Assembly: GCF_900109045.1 (NCBI RefSeq)
Contig: NZ_FNYL01000006.1
Coordinates: forward strand, 248,001 to 312,000
Length of the DNA: 64,000 nucleotides
Direction: 5' to 3'
From: Dyadobacter sp. SG02
GTDB taxonomy: Bacteria; Bacteroidota; Bacteroidia; Cytophagales; Spirosomataceae
The notes beneath the pieces are model-generated. The model had not been told where the DNA came from. It made no database searches and saw only the letters and a program-made list of their open reading frames with translations. Below are positions 36,625 through 46,405 of the stretch, in pieces. The position numbers were made by a program, and so were the translations under genes. Position 1 is the stretch's first letter; the number at the start of each line of letters is the position of its first letter.

Positions 36625-37371
36625 ATGCGCTATTTCCTAGAATTCAGTTATCGGGGCACGGCTTACAATGGCTGGCAGAAACAGAACAATGCATTGGGGG
36701 TCCAGCAGGTGCTGGAAGAAGCCTTTGCCAAAGTCCTGAGAATGCCCGTCGAAATGACCGGCAGTAGCCGCACCGATGCCGGTGTACATGCAGAACAGCA
36801 ATTCGCCCATTTTGATTTGCCGGAGGCGGTTGCCGATGCCGATTTGTTGGTTTATAAACTGAATGCATTGATTCCGAAAGACATTGCCATTCAACGTATT
36901 ATCCCGGTTGGCGACGATGTGCATTCCAGATTTGCGGCAACACACCGGAAGTACGAATACCGCATTACTTACCAAAAGAACCCGTTTCTAACGGATTTGG
37001 CGACGCAAATGCGCCGAAACCTGGATGTTGCCCGCATGAACGAAGCGGCCGCGTTACTGCTCGTCCACAATGATTTTGAAAGTTTCAGCAAAATCCACAC
37101 GAATGTCAACAACTTCCGATGCGCCATTACCGAATCGCGGTGGGTGGAAACGGGTGAAATGCTGGTGTTTCATGTAAAGGCAAACCGCTTTCTGAGAGGT
37201 ATGGTGCGCGCTTTGGTGGGTACCATGCTGGAAGTGGGGCGTCGCAAAACCACGGTGGAGGATTTTGAGCAGATTATCCTTTCCCGCAACAGAAAAAATG
37301 CCGGAGCGCAGGCCCCGGCGGAAGGTTTGTTTCTGGTGGAAGTCGGTTACCCTGAGTCGCTTTTTACTTAA
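36625..37371 (+). CDS. truA: tRNA pseudouridine(38-40) synthase TruA
   Basis: A 248-residue enzyme of the usual TruA length that makes pseudouridine at positions 38-40 of the anticodon arm. The catalytic Asp51 lies in [32 protein letters not shown] and [24 protein letters not shown] are family blocks. A perfect TAATTTTG box at 36613-36620 is so close to the ATG that the leader would be almost absent. It diverges from glnS, and its last 8 bp overlap the convergent dehydrogenase gene. Confidence 0.95.
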   Translation: MRYFLEFSYRGTAYNGWQKQNNALGVQQVLEEAFAKVLRMPVEMTGSSRTDAGVHAEQQFAHFDLPEAVADADLLVYKLNALIPKDIAIQRIIPVGDDVHSRFAATHRKYEYRITYQKNPFLTDLATQMRRNLDVARMNEAAALLLVHNDFESFSKIHTNVNNFRCAITESRWVETGEMLVFHVKANRFLRGMVRALVGTMLEVGRRKTTVEDFEQIILSRNRKNAGAQAPAEGLFLVEVGYPESLFT

Positions 37372-38959
37372 TCGTATCCCTGGACTGGACGTTGTTGACC
37401 AGTCTGAAAATACCCAGCGGGTTACCGTTTTTCAATTCATTGGGCAAAAGTGCGTCCGGCCAGTTCTGGAATGATTGCGGCCGCACAAATCGCAGGATCG
37501 AATGCCTTCCTACGGATGTGAATTTGGAATCCGCGGTGGCCGGGAACGGCCCGCCGTGGTGAATGGACGGGCATACTTCCACGCCGGTAGGCACGCCGTT
37601 CAGGATAAACCGGCCGGATATTTTGGCCAGTTGCCGCACGATTTTCGGGTAATGTGCAACTTCCGACTCTTCTGCGAACAATGTGGCGGTAAGCTGACCT
37701 TTCAGATGCGCAACGGCTTCACTCAACTCGTCGGTATCCTCGCAAACAATGAGTAGCGAGAACGGGCCGAAAATCTCCTCGTGCAGTTTGGGATTGGCAA
37801 TGAAATTTTTGCCCGAAACTACTGCGATAGATGCTTCCGCCTGGTTCTGACCTTCTGAATGAATTTCCGAAATGGCCAACGCCGAAACCTCCGGCTGTTC
37901 CAAAGCCTCCGCACGCAACTTGTTATAATTTTTGCAAATACCCGCCGTCAGCATAGTGGCGGAAGGGGTGTTCAAAATTTCGGCCTTGTATGCATTTTGA
38001 AACACTTCCAGTCCTTCGTTTTTTGTGATAAACACCAGACCAGGATTCGTACAAAATTGTCCCGCTCCGAGGCTGACCGAGCCGGCGAGCGTTTTGCCCA
38101 GCTGCCCGGCATTGTTTTTCAAATATTGAGGCAGGACCACGATCGGGTTCACGCTGCCCATTTCGGCAAAGACCGGAATCGGTTCCTCACGCTCCTGCGC
38201 CAGTTTGAAAAGTGCCATCCCTCCTTTATAGGACCCGGTAAATCCGACCGCCTTTGTAGCGGGATGTTTCACCAATGCCGTCCCGACTTCAAATCCGTCA
38301 TCGTACAGCATCGAAAACGTCCCCTCGGGCATACCCGTGCGCTCGGCCGCGCGTATGACCGCCTGTGCGGTGAGGTCGCTCACGCCCGGGTGCGCGGGAT
38401 GTGCTTTCACGATCACAGGGTTACCGGCTGCCAATGCCGGTGCGGAGTCTACACCGGCCACGGAATAAGCGAACGGAAAGTTGCTCGAACCGAATACGAT
38501 CACCGGCCCGATCGGTACGAGCATCTTGCGGATATCGGGCTTGGGTACCGGCGTTCGGTCGGGTAGGGCGGTATCGATGGAAGCTTCCACCCAGGAGCCT
38601 TCGCGCAGGAGTTCGGCGAACTGGGTCAGCTGGTTGATCGTCCGGGCGCGTTCGCCTTGCAGGCGGGCGATCGGAAGTCCCGTTTCCTGGTTTGCCCGTT
38701 CAAGGAGCTGGTCGCCCAATGCGAGTATTTCTTCCGTAATGGCAATGAGGAAAGCGGCGCGTTCGGCGCAGGGTACCTGAGCATAGCTATCGAATGCTTT
38801 TTCGGCCAGGGCCATTGTTTTGTTTACTTCTTCCGTGGTGGCGCAATGGAAAGTCTCTGCGAGGTAGCTATCTGTCGCCGGTGAATATGCTTTGAACTGC
38901 TTTTCGCCTTCCGATGAAAGTGCGTATCCTATGAAATTTTTACCTTGAATGGTCGTCAT
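37364..38959 (-). CDS. NADP-dependent aldehyde dehydrogenase, ketoglutarate-semialdehyde (2,5-dioxovalerate) type
   Basis: A 531-residue cytoplasmic ALDH. General base Glu266 in FAEMGSVNPIVVLP and catalytic Cys303 in GAGQFCTNPGLVF are present; the 'MGSVNP' and 'GQFCTNPG' forms mark the branch that oxidises 2,5-dioxopentanoate to 2-oxoglutarate at the end of the non-phosphorylative pentose/uronate pathway. ATG 38959 (MTTIQGKNF) is chosen; upstream residues read through the terminator at 38985-39025. No other pathway gene is adjacent, so the substrate is inferred from family only. Confidence 0.85.
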   Translation of the reverse strand: MTTIQGKNFIGYALSSEGEKQFKAYSPATDSYLAETFHCATTEEVNKTMALAEKAFDSYAQVPCAERAAFLIAITEEILALGDQLLERANQETGLPIARLQGERARTINQLTQFAELLREGSWVEASIDTALPDRTPVPKPDIRKMLVPIGPVIVFGSSNFPFAYSVAGVDSAPALAAGNPVIVKAHPAHPGVSDLTAQAVIRAAERTGMPEGTFSMLYDDGFEVGTALVKHPATKAVGFTGSYKGGMALFKLAQEREEPIPVFAEMGSVNPIVVLPQYLKNNAGQLGKTLAGSVSLGAGQFCTNPGLVFITKNEGLEVFQNAYKAEILNTPSATMLTAGICKNYNKLRAEALEQPEVSALAISEIHSEGQNQAEASIAVVSGKNFIANPKLHEEIFGPFSLLIVCEDTDELSEAVAHLKGQLTATLFAEESEVAHYPKIVRQLAKISGRFILNGVPTGVEVCPSIHHGGPFPATADSKFTSVGRHSILRFVRPQSFQNWPDALLPNELKNGNPLGIFRLVNNVQSRDTIK

Positions 38960-38984
38960 TGCGATGATGTGGATTGATTTGCCT

Positions 38985-39025
38985 AAAAAAACAAAAGTTT
39001 GTGCCATTCGGGACGACACAAACTT
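38985..39025 (-). terminator. Terminator after the MoxR gene
   Basis: On the minus strand a 9-bp stem AAGTTTGTG / CACAAACTT (39025-39017 with 39003-38995) is followed by TTGTTTTTTT. It separates the PPIase-MoxR operon from the dehydrogenase gene. Confidence 0.8.
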
Positions 39026-39068
39026 ATAATGTTGAAATAGCGAATTCTACTGGTCAGGAAACCGGGTT

Positions 39069-40031
39069 TTAAAGCAGGCGTCCGATAATGTCGTCCACTG
39101 AAATGCCTTCGGCTTCGGCCTTGAAATTGCGGATAATGCGATGGCGCAACACCGGCAATGCAACCGCTTGTACATCCTCGATATCCGGCGAATATTTGCC
39201 CGAAAGCAATGCATTACATTTCGCCGCCAGAATGAGCGACTGCGATGCCCGCGGGCCGGCACCCCATTCGAGGTAGTCGTTAGTATCTTTAATGGCCAAA
39301 CTGCCTTTCGGACGTGTTTTATGCACCAGTTTCACGGCATATTCGATCACATGGTCGGTCACAGGCACGCGGCGCACGAGGTGCTGGAAATCCGTGATTT
39401 CTTCGGCGCTGATCACTTTCTTCACCTCGTAGCGGGTGTCGGTGGTTGTGCTTTTAACAATATTGACCTCCTCCGCGTACGAAGGGTAATCGAGCTGAAT
39501 CATGAACATGAAACGGTCGAGCTGCGCTTCGGGCAGGGGATAGGTACCTTCCTGTTCGATGGGGTTTTGTGTAGCGAGTACGAAAAACGGCCTGTCGAGC
39601 GGGTGTTTGGCACCGGCAATGGTTACCGAATATTCCTGCATCGCTTCCAGCAACGCAGATTGCGTCTTGGGCGGCGTCCGGTTGATCTCATCGGCAAGGA
39701 TAATGTTCGCGAAGATCGGGCCTTTGATGAATTTAAAATTCCGGTTCTGATCGAGCGTTTCCGAGCCGAGAATATCGGAAGGCATCAAGTCGGGCGTAAA
39801 CTGGATCCGGTTGAAGTTCAGGTCAAGCGAAGAAGCGATGGTCTGGATCAGGAGCGTTTTAGCGAGCCCCGGAACGCCTACCAGCAGGCAGTGCCCCTGG
39901 CAAAAAATGGCGGTGAGCAACCTTTTAACAACCTCATCCTGTCCGATAATCACATTCCCGATTTCACTCCGGATTTTATCATAAGCTACTTTCATAGCTT
40001 CGGCAGCTTCTACGTCCGATGAATACTTCAC
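39069..40031 (-). CDS. MoxR-family AAA+ ATPase
   Basis: A 320-residue AAA+ protein from GTG 40031 (KYSSDVEAAEAM...), a start that fits relatives better than TTG 40067. Walker A is GVPGLAKT, Walker B is ILADEINRTPPKTQSALLEAM, and FVLATQNPIEQEGTYPLPEAQLDRF is the MoxR sensor-1 block. MoxR proteins usually act as chaperones with von Willebrand-domain partners; none is adjacent. It is the last gene of an operon with two peptidyl-prolyl isomerases, which suggests a part in envelope assembly, though co-transcription may be incidental. Confidence 0.92.
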   Translation of the reverse strand: MKYSSDVEAAEAMKVAYDKIRSEIGNVIIGQDEVVKRLLTAIFCQGHCLLVGVPGLAKTLLIQTIASSLDLNFNRIQFTPDLMPSDILGSETLDQNRNFKFIKGPIFANIILADEINRTPPKTQSALLEAMQEYSVTIAGAKHPLDRPFFVLATQNPIEQEGTYPLPEAQLDRFMFMIQLDYPSYAEEVNIVKSTTTDTRYEVKKVISAEEITDFQHLVRRVPVTDHVIEYAVKLVHKTRPKGSLAIKDTNDYLEWGAGPRASQSLILAAKCNALLSGKYSPDIEDVQAVALPVLRHRIIRNFKAEAEGISVDDIIGRLL

Positions 40032-40087
40032 GTTATGTTTGGTTAGATTTTCACTCGTTAAAAGCAATGATTACCGCCTTTTTACCG

Positions 40088-41461
40088 CTATAAATCGTCG
40101 GCATTGGCGGCCAGCCCGAGAACTTTACAATTTCTGTATTCGGGTTCGATGCTGATGTAGACGTCGCCTTGCGCCTTTTTAAACCACTCTTCCAGCGCGT
40201 TGTTCCGCTTGTTGCTGAGTACGATCTGCGCCATTTTCTCGTAGTCGTCGTGAAGGTTGGCGGTATGCGGTTCGGATTTGCTTTTGTACCAAAGGATCCG
40301 CATTGCGCTGCTTCCATCTTCCAAACGGTACGAAACCGGCATGCTCAGATCGCCGACTTTCATGGTATCGATCGCGAAATACAATGCAGGGTCCATGGAA
40401 GCGTCGAGCGTCAGTTTCGATTGTCCTGTGCTTCTGTCCTGGATAAGGCCTCCGGATTCGGAAGTTTCCTTGTCGTCAGAGTTATCCAATGCCGCTTTCG
40501 CGAATTTCAATGTATCGGTTTTAATCAACACGCGGAGGCTGTCGAGTGCACGGTTAGCCGCGGTCATGTCTGTGCCCTTGTTGTAGTCAGGACGGAGCAA
40601 AATGTGTCTGGCGTGGTATTCCGCACCTCTTGTTTCGAGGAGCTTAATCAGGTGAAACCCGAATTGTGACTCGATCACGCCCGACATTTCGCCTGGTTTG
40701 AGGCCGAGTGCGGCACCTTCGAATTCAGGTACCATCGCGCCGCGTTTCGCAAAGCCGAGGTCACCGCCGACTTTGGCAGAACCCAAATCCTCCGAATAAA
40801 TCTGCGCGAGCATCGCAAAGTCTTCGCCTTTTTCAGCCCGGGCTTTCAGGTCGAGCAGCTGTTGCCGCAGTTTTTCCTTCTGCTCGCGGGTTACTGTACC
40901 TTTCTTCACAATATGGCCAACTTCCACTTCGGAAGGAATGTAAGGCAAACTGTCTTTCGGGATGGAGTTGAAGAATTTGCGTACCTCGGCGGGCGTGATT
41001 TTTACATTGCCGGAAATCGTCTGCTGCATTTTTTCGACGATTTTCTGATCCTTCACTTGCTGGCGAAGCTCGTTTTTGAGGTTTTCAATGCTTTTGCCGT
41101 AGGCTTCCACAATGTTTTTCTCCGAACCGAAGCGCTGGATCATATAATTCATCTTCGCATTCAGCTCGCCGTCCACCTGCTTGTCTTCCACCGTTACAGA
41201 GTCGATTTCCGCTTTGGCAAGCAGCATTTTGTTGATGATCAGGGATTCCAGCAACTGGCATTTTTCCGGCGCCTGCCGTCCTTCGGCCTTGTACTGGTTG
41301 TACATGTCTTCCAGCTCCGAATTCAGGATGTAATGATTATCGACCCTGGCGATGATCTTGTCCAGGCTCACTCCCTGCTGACCTTGTCCGTAGCTTATCA
41401 CGCTGATCAGCAGCATGAAAGCGGCTATCAAATGAGCCCCGATCCATTTATTTACTTTCAT
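40088..41461 (-). CDS. SurA-type periplasmic peptidyl-prolyl isomerase
   Basis: A 457-residue exported chaperone/isomerase. The signal peptide ends near ISYGQ (about residue 26). A SurA N-terminal helical domain (DKIIARVDNHYILNSELEDMY) is followed by two parvulin (rotamase) domains at about 175-275 (EVGHIVKK, YSEDLGSAKVGGDLGF) and 285-385 (YHARHILLRP). It should help fold outer-membrane barrels such as the SusC and TonB proteins of this window. It lies 94 bp after a second, larger isomerase gene. Confidence 0.92.
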   Translation of the reverse strand: MKVNKWIGAHLIAAFMLLISVISYGQGQQGVSLDKIIARVDNHYILNSELEDMYNQYKAEGRQAPEKCQLLESLIINKMLLAKAEIDSVTVEDKQVDGELNAKMNYMIQRFGSEKNIVEAYGKSIENLKNELRQQVKDQKIVEKMQQTISGNVKITPAEVRKFFNSIPKDSLPYIPSEVEVGHIVKKGTVTREQKEKLRQQLLDLKARAEKGEDFAMLAQIYSEDLGSAKVGGDLGFAKRGAMVPEFEGAALGLKPGEMSGVIESQFGFHLIKLLETRGAEYHARHILLRPDYNKGTDMTAANRALDSLRVLIKTDTLKFAKAALDNSDDKETSESGGLIQDRSTGQSKLTLDASMDPALYFAIDTMKVGDLSMPVSYRLEDGSSAMRILWYKSKSEPHTANLHDDYEKMAQIVLSNKRNNALEEWFKKAQGDVYISIEPEYRNCKVLGLAANADDL

Positions 41462-41555
41462 ATTTTCCTTGTATGCTGATTTGGATTATTGCGGGTTTTA
41501 TTAAATTAAACTCCTAAAAATGAAACAGATTCGATTTATAAATGCTAAAATACGG

Positions 41556-43847
41556 CTAACGCTTAATTTTTTCTAATTCCTGTGCATTGACTTTGACCGG
41601 ATATTTCTCCTGCAACTTCGCCAGCCATTGCTTTTCGAGCTCTTTCTGGTAATCGTTGATCACCGTTCCGCGTGCTTCCGGGAAGGTTTTCGGACGAGGC
41701 GGATCGATTTTCGCAACATGGACCCACACAAAACTTCCGTTGCTATTGACCGTCTGCTCGCCTGCCTGCCATTTGAAACCGGCCACCAACGGATCGGTTT
41801 TCGGGAAATAGCCTTCCCGGATCGTCACCGCGCCGGGTGCATCGGCATTGTAAACCTTCTCCACATCGTTTTTCGACTGGCTGTAAAACTGAAATGCGAC
41901 CCTGCGGTTGCGCTCCGGTTCGGCCGATTGCCGGAAAGAACCATAGTCTTTTTCTATGATACGCAGAATCGGGATGTTTCGTGCATTTAAATATTTCGCA
42001 ACATTGCGGGCACGGGTCGAAGAAATGGTTTCCGGCTCGTCGGCAGAGCGGTACCCGGCGATTTCGACGACATAATCCGCATTCTTTTCCATGATAATAT
42101 ATAGGTCATTCAGCGCTTCCAGCTGCTGGTTGCCTATTTCCGCGGAGTTTACCGGAAACAGCAGCTCTTTCGATTTTCTTTCGAGCTTGTAAGGGCTGGT
42201 AGCTAAAGTTTTTTTCACGCTGTTCAAAGTTTGCGTGTCCTTTGCCACCACAATGGTTGCAAATGCGCGTTCGGGGTAGTTGTAACGCTCCTTATTTCTT
42301 TCGTAAAAGCCGCGCTGCCCGGTGGAATCGGACAGTGAGCGCTGCCAGACCTGCTCTTCCATGATTTGCGAAAGCAGTACGCCCTCCCGGATCTCGCTCA
42401 TGAGGCTGCGGAACTCGGGATTGGTCTCTTCCAAATGCGCTTTTTCATATTCTACGAGCGATTCGGTAAGGTAATCGTTATAAAAGCGCCGGAAAACGAT
42501 GGCCGGCGATGCGTCTTTCGGACGAGGCGTTTGCTTGCGTTTCACGTAGTTCAGGAACGACAATGCATCGTAAGGCTGCTGCTCGATCCGGAACAGGGTA
42601 ATATTCGACCAATCAGCAGACACGGCACGCTGGTAATCCCATTTGCCCGTTCTTAAAGTACTATCGGCCAATGCCGCGACCTGTTGCCACTGATCGGCGG
42701 CTTCCTGTACGGCATATTTCTCGCGCAGCCGCTTTGCATTAGCCTGCTCGATTATCTTGCCACGCGAATCGGTAACCACTTTTTTGCGGAGCGACGGCGC
42801 CATATTAGCCAATGTTTCGATCGGGCGTTTTTCGACCAGGCGGATAATGTGCCAGCCGTACATCGTCAGCACGGGTTTGGAATAGGATTGCACGCGGGTC
42901 AATGCAAATGCAGCCTCCTCGATTTCGGGAACCATCTGACCCGTGCCAAACATCGGAAGTAACCCGCCGTTCTTTCTGGACTCGCGGTCGTCGGAATACT
43001 TGTCGACGATCATATTCCATTCGGCACCATTCTGCAATTGCGCATAAGCCTCGTCGATCCGAACTTTGGCTGATTCTTTCTGGGCCGCTGTGCCCGCCGT
43101 GTCGACCTTGATCATAATATGCGCTACCCTTACCATCCCGCGATTGTTCCGGCGGTCGCTGACCTTAATCAAATGGTAACCACCTTTCGTGCGTACAGGT
43201 TGTGATATTTTGCCGACCGGCAATGTGTAAGCTGCCGTCTCAATCGGATAGAGCGTCTGAAAAGCCGTAAAATAGCCCAGGTCGCCTTTGGTAGTTCTGG
43301 CTGCCGGATCTTTGGAAAAGCGCGCGGCCATGTCGGCGAAGTCGGTACCTTCTTCCAGTCGTCCGCGTAGCGCGATCGCCGCGCGGTAGGCTTCGAGCGT
43401 GTCCGCGGGAGAGGCGTCTTCGGATACGCCTACCAGGATGTGTGATGCCCGTACTTCCTGTTTCAGGCGGTTATAAGCTTCGTTGGTCAGTTTTTCGACC
43501 AGTTCTTTGTCTACCAGGTTATTTTTGGCCAGCTGATCGCGGTAGGAAGCAATTTCTTCCCGGTAATCGAGCGTAGTATCTTTTCCTTCCGATTTGGCTT
43601 GCAGTACTTTGATTTTCAGATCGGTATAAAGTGGTAGATATTCTTCCGGGGTCAACGCCCGGGTTGAGTCGGATGCGAACTTGTTTTTATTGTAAGAATC
43701 CTGGTAATCGTCAATGGAGAATTGCTCCTTTCCGATTTCGAGCAACGGCTGCGTTTCGGCTACCGTTTGCTTCGGCGGGGCCGCGGTTTTACACGCGCTG
43801 ACAAGTGAAATCGTAATGAGACCAATATGGAATTGTATTTTGGACAT
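41556..43847 (-). CDS. Lipoprotein peptidyl-prolyl isomerase with embedded OmpA-like domain
   Basis: A 763-residue lipoprotein: from ATG 43847 the signal peptide ends in SLVSAC with lipidated Cys19. Two parvulin domains (about 133-230 and 240-340: ASHILVGV, RVAHIMIK) are followed by a helical region and then, at about 575-655, an OmpA-like peptidoglycan-binding stretch (LEALNDLYIIMEKN, STRARNVAKYLNARNI, PERNRRVAFQF). About 90 more residues follow. This suggests a folding factor tethered to the outer membrane or wall. The upstream in-frame Met at 43883 would spoil the lipobox. A strong promoter lies at 43921-43950. Confidence 0.88.
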   Translation of the reverse strand: MSKIQFHIGLITISLVSACKTAAPPKQTVAETQPLLEIGKEQFSIDDYQDSYNKNKFASDSTRALTPEEYLPLYTDLKIKVLQAKSEGKDTTLDYREEIASYRDQLAKNNLVDKELVEKLTNEAYNRLKQEVRASHILVGVSEDASPADTLEAYRAAIALRGRLEEGTDFADMAARFSKDPAARTTKGDLGYFTAFQTLYPIETAAYTLPVGKISQPVRTKGGYHLIKVSDRRNNRGMVRVAHIMIKVDTAGTAAQKESAKVRIDEAYAQLQNGAEWNMIVDKYSDDRESRKNGGLLPMFGTGQMVPEIEEAAFALTRVQSYSKPVLTMYGWHIIRLVEKRPIETLANMAPSLRKKVVTDSRGKIIEQANAKRLREKYAVQEAADQWQQVAALADSTLRTGKWDYQRAVSADWSNITLFRIEQQPYDALSFLNYVKRKQTPRPKDASPAIVFRRFYNDYLTESLVEYEKAHLEETNPEFRSLMSEIREGVLLSQIMEEQVWQRSLSDSTGQRGFYERNKERYNYPERAFATIVVAKDTQTLNSVKKTLATSPYKLERKSKELLFPVNSAEIGNQQLEALNDLYIIMEKNADYVVEIAGYRSADEPETISSTRARNVAKYLNARNIPILRIIEKDYGSFRQSAEPERNRRVAFQFYSQSKNDVEKVYNADAPGAVTIREGYFPKTDPLVAGFKWQAGEQTVNSNGSFVWVHVAKIDPPRPKTFPEARGTVINDYQKELEKQWLAKLQEKYPVKVNAQELEKIKR

Positions 43848-43920
43848 ATTCAGAAATTGTATTAGGCTTTCGCAGTTGCTCAATAAAAACCGCGACAGCG
43901 CTCAAATATTGTAAAGCCAG

Positions 43921-43950
43921 CAAAGTTAGCCGCTTTCTCGTCAGGACAAA
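43921..43950 (-). promoter_or_regulatory. Promoter of the PPIase-SurA-MoxR operon
   Basis: On the minus strand TTTG (43950-43947), an 18-bp spacer and a perfect TAACTTTG (43928-43921) give a textbook Bacteroidota promoter about 74 bp before ATG 43847. The rest of the 348-bp divergent gap (43848-44195) is AT-rich near the rightward gene, with a small inverted repeat AAATAC...GTATTT, and shows no other feature. Confidence 0.7.
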
Positions 43951-44195
43951 AAAATGCGGGCGGGTATGTGGTTTGCAGCGTCCACATTTCCCCATCTCGC
44001 CGCGCACAGTTATGGCAAAATTTTCCCACAAAACCCTCTGAAATTTGTGCCCGATTTTTTGAAAAAAGTTAATCAATTGGTTTTTATGACTTAAAAAGGA
44101 ATTACTATTTAAATACCGTTAAATAAGTATTTCACAGTCAATTCGGGTACAATTTTTTAGGAACTTATTCTACAACGCTTTAACCTTTACAGCAT

Positions 44196-44678
44196 ATGGA
44201 AGAGAGCAAGGGAAATGAGTTCATTCAGATGATCAGGCAGTTATGGAATGAGCAGAAGAAACGGGAGGTTCTGTATCTGGAAGCATTGAAGAAGGACGGT
44301 ATGGGGCCATTCAGGCGCGTACTGAGTCAGGGACATGTGAGCGCCGTACTTTTTCAGAAGGAAATCCGTGCTGTGTACGATTATTTCAAATGTTTTCTCA
44401 ACGATAAGGAGCTGGCGGATCAAAATCAGATCACGTCGCATTCCTCCTTGCAACTGCTCGAAGCCGCAAACGGCAAGGAGGAGGTGGCTTCTTGCCTGAA
44501 AAAAATAGAAGCGGCCACGCTTCAACTCTACAAATCGCTCCGGCATTATCTCGACAGGGAGCCCGAGGCACAACGCCTGATGGACGAGCATCTTACCCGC
44601 ACTTCGGAGTTCTACGAAATGTTGTGCAAGTTGGAATCAGGCAGCCAGCGCAGCTATGGGCTTACGGCAGCGGCCTGA
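44196..44678 (+). CDS. Four-helix-bundle protein, DUF2383/PA2169-like
   Basis: A 160-residue, all-helical soluble protein. The pattern of a long first helix (FIQMIRQLWNEQKKREVLYLEAL), FQKEIRAVYDYFKC, then CLKKIEAATLQLYKSLRHYLD and LMDEHLTRTSEFYEML resembles the ferritin-like DUF2383 (PA2169) family; the match is from memory and metal ligands are not obvious. It has its own AT-rich upstream region and converges on the VOC gene 9 bp away. Function unknown, possibly stress-related. Confidence 0.55.
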   Translation: MEESKGNEFIQMIRQLWNEQKKREVLYLEALKKDGMGPFRRVLSQGHVSAVLFQKEIRAVYDYFKCFLNDKELADQNQITSHSSLQLLEAANGKEEVASCLKKIEAATLQLYKSLRHYLDREPEAQRLMDEHLTRTSEFYEMLCKLESGSQRSYGLTAAA

Positions 44679-44687
44679 TCGTATTCA

Positions 44688-45077
44688 TTAAATTTCGTAT
44701 AATTCAATTGGTAGGTCGTCGGGATCGGCAAAGAAAGTGAATTTCTTGCCTGTAAATTCATCGATCCGGACAGGTTCGGGGAAAATACCTTTTGCATTCA
44801 AATCAGCGATTGCTTCTTCTACATCAGTTACCTGGAATGCAATGTGTCTGAGTCCGCAAGCTTCCGGGCGCGATACGCGTGCGGGTGGCGAGGGGAAAGA
44901 AAACAACTCGATAATATACTGGCCGTTCAGTGAAAGATCGAGCTTGTAGGAATCGCGCGCTTCGCGGAAAACTTCCCGATCAATATGGAATCCCAAAATT
45001 TCGGTATAAAACTGTTTCGACTTCGGATAGTCGGAGCAAATGATCGCGATATGGTGTACGGCTTGTAATTTCAGCAT
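44688..45077 (-). CDS. VOC-family (glyoxalase-like) protein, YaeR/SMU1112c type
   Basis: A 129-residue vicinal-oxygen-chelate protein from ATG 45077 (MLKLQAVHHIAI). Two beta-alpha-beta-beta-beta modules carry candidate metal ligands: His8 or His9 (VHHIAII), a glutamate in IIELFSF, the histidine of LRHIAFQV, and the glutamate of PIELYE. Relatives are called GloA-like but the substrate is generally unproven. The frame extends upstream across the neighbouring gene's end; the shorter start is right for the family. Confidence 0.85.
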   Translation of the reverse strand: MLKLQAVHHIAIICSDYPKSKQFYTEILGFHIDREVFREARDSYKLDLSLNGQYIIELFSFPSPPARVSRPEACGLRHIAFQVTDVEEAIADLNAKGIFPEPVRIDEFTGKKFTFFADPDDLPIELYEI

Positions 45078-45121
45078 TTTGAAAAAATAGTTGAGAATAA
45101 CCTCAAAGATAGGGGCGCCAC

Positions 45122-46312
45122 TCAGATCTTGATAAAAATCTTCTTTTTGTACATCCACCGCAGGATAAGCCATTCGGTGAGCAGGATCAACGCGCCGCTC
45201 ACGAGCGAGGCGTAGCCATCCCCAAAAATGGAATCATAATGCTGTCCCAAATGGATTTTGAACGACCCGCGGATGAAACTGCCGAATCCATCGGCGATCA
45301 CATAGGCTGCAATCGAATTGGTACCGATCACGATCAGCGGGAAGAACCAGGGTTTTAAACCTTTCACATCCACCACAAAATAGAATGCGGAAAGTAGCAG
45401 AAATGCGCAGCCGCCGCTGAAAAGTGTCCACGCAGGCGTCCAGATGCGTTTCACGATCGGATTGAGGCCGGTGAAATGGAATGCCAACGCAAGTACCAGC
45501 AGCACCGCCGCTGCGATCAGAAATCGCTTCAACAACAGTGATGACGATGTCGCAGATTTCAGCCATTTGCCGGCGATCAGGCCCAGTAGCATGGTTCCTA
45601 ATGTTGGTATAAAACTCAATGTGCTGTAACCGCCCCCATTGTATTCGAAAGGCTTCTCGCGCGGGAAGAGATTCAGGAACCACCGGTCGAATGCCCAGGC
45701 GGCATTGGTATTTTTGTTCCAATGTGCGGCGAAACCTTTGAGATTATGCTCCCAATCGGCCGTGGTACCGGTTTGCGACCAGTCGAAACCAGGGCCGGGA
45801 AGCGGATATGCGGCAAAAATGGCTGCATACCCTATCAAAATAACCGCTAATGCACCCCATTGAATCTTTTCGGATGCAAATCCCAATGCAAACAGGATCG
45901 GGTAACCGAGTCCTATTTGTGTCAATGTATCTTCAAATGTAAAATTCGTCTGCTCCGAATGCATCGAACGCAGAAAAATGCCAAGGAATATCAAAATCAG
46001 AGAGCGCCGGATCGTGTGCATCCACATCACCGAAACCGATTCGTTGCGGCTCGCGCGGCTAGCCATCGAATAGGGCAGCGCCACCCCGACGAGGAATGAA
46101 AATGAAGGTTGAATCAGGTCGTGCAGCGAGCACCCTATCCACGGAACATGACTTTGGTGAAAATCCAGAAACGCCCAGAATGCGCTCTCGGGAAATGCTT
46201 CGGCCACTCTGCTGAGCCGCAGCACTTCGGCCATCATCAGGAACATGACAAATCCACGGTAGGCGTCGACAGACGAAACACGTTGAGGCGGCAGGGTAGT
46301 GGTTTCTTTCAA
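45122..46312 (-). CDS. HGSNAT-like membrane acyltransferase (DUF5009/DUF1624)
   Basis: An integral membrane protein of about 396 residues with ten or more helices. The N-terminal RVSSVDAYRGFVMFLMM and WIGCSLHDLIQPSFSFLVGVALPYS are hallmarks of the family related to heparan-alpha-glucosaminide N-acetyltransferase. It probably moves an acetyl group across the inner membrane onto a periplasmic sugar. TTG 46312 is taken as the start because the alternative GTG 46360 lies inside the terminator of the upstream gene. A link to the sulfatase locus 30 kb away cannot be shown. Confidence 0.78.
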   Translation of the reverse strand: MKETTTLPPQRVSSVDAYRGFVMFLMMAEVLRLSRVAEAFPESAFWAFLDFHQSHVPWIGCSLHDLIQPSFSFLVGVALPYSMASRASRNESVSVMWMHTIRRSLILIFLGIFLRSMHSEQTNFTFEDTLTQIGLGYPILFALGFASEKIQWGALAVILIGYAAIFAAYPLPGPGFDWSQTGTTADWEHNLKGFAAHWNKNTNAAWAFDRWFLNLFPREKPFEYNGGGYSTLSFIPTLGTMLLGLIAGKWLKSATSSSLLLKRFLIAAAVLLVLALAFHFTGLNPIVKRIWTPAWTLFSGGCAFLLLSAFYFVVDVKGLKPWFFPLIVIGTNSIAAYVIADGFGSFIRGSFKIHLGQHYDSIFGDGYASLVSGALILLTEWLILRWMYKKKIFIKI

Positions 46313-46348
46313 AATAAGGTGGTTTAGGGAACGGTTACATCCCAAAAG

Positions 46349-46382
46349 AAAAAACCTCACAGGATTTACCTGCGAGGTTTTT
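46349..46382 (-). terminator. Terminator after the GMC oxidoreductase gene
   Basis: On the minus strand AAAAACCTC.CAGG pairs with CCTG.GAGGTTTTT (one mismatch, ATTTA-type loop) and is followed by TTTTTTC. It closes the 48787-46406 operon. Confidence 0.85.
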
Positions 46383-46405
46383 ATGGTAATGCGGATCAGG
46401 ATCCG

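Noticed and set aside
43789..44076. 95-codon leftward ORF upstream of the PPIase lipoprotein
   Set aside because: It overlaps the operon's promoter and the PPIase start in another frame and resembles nothing.
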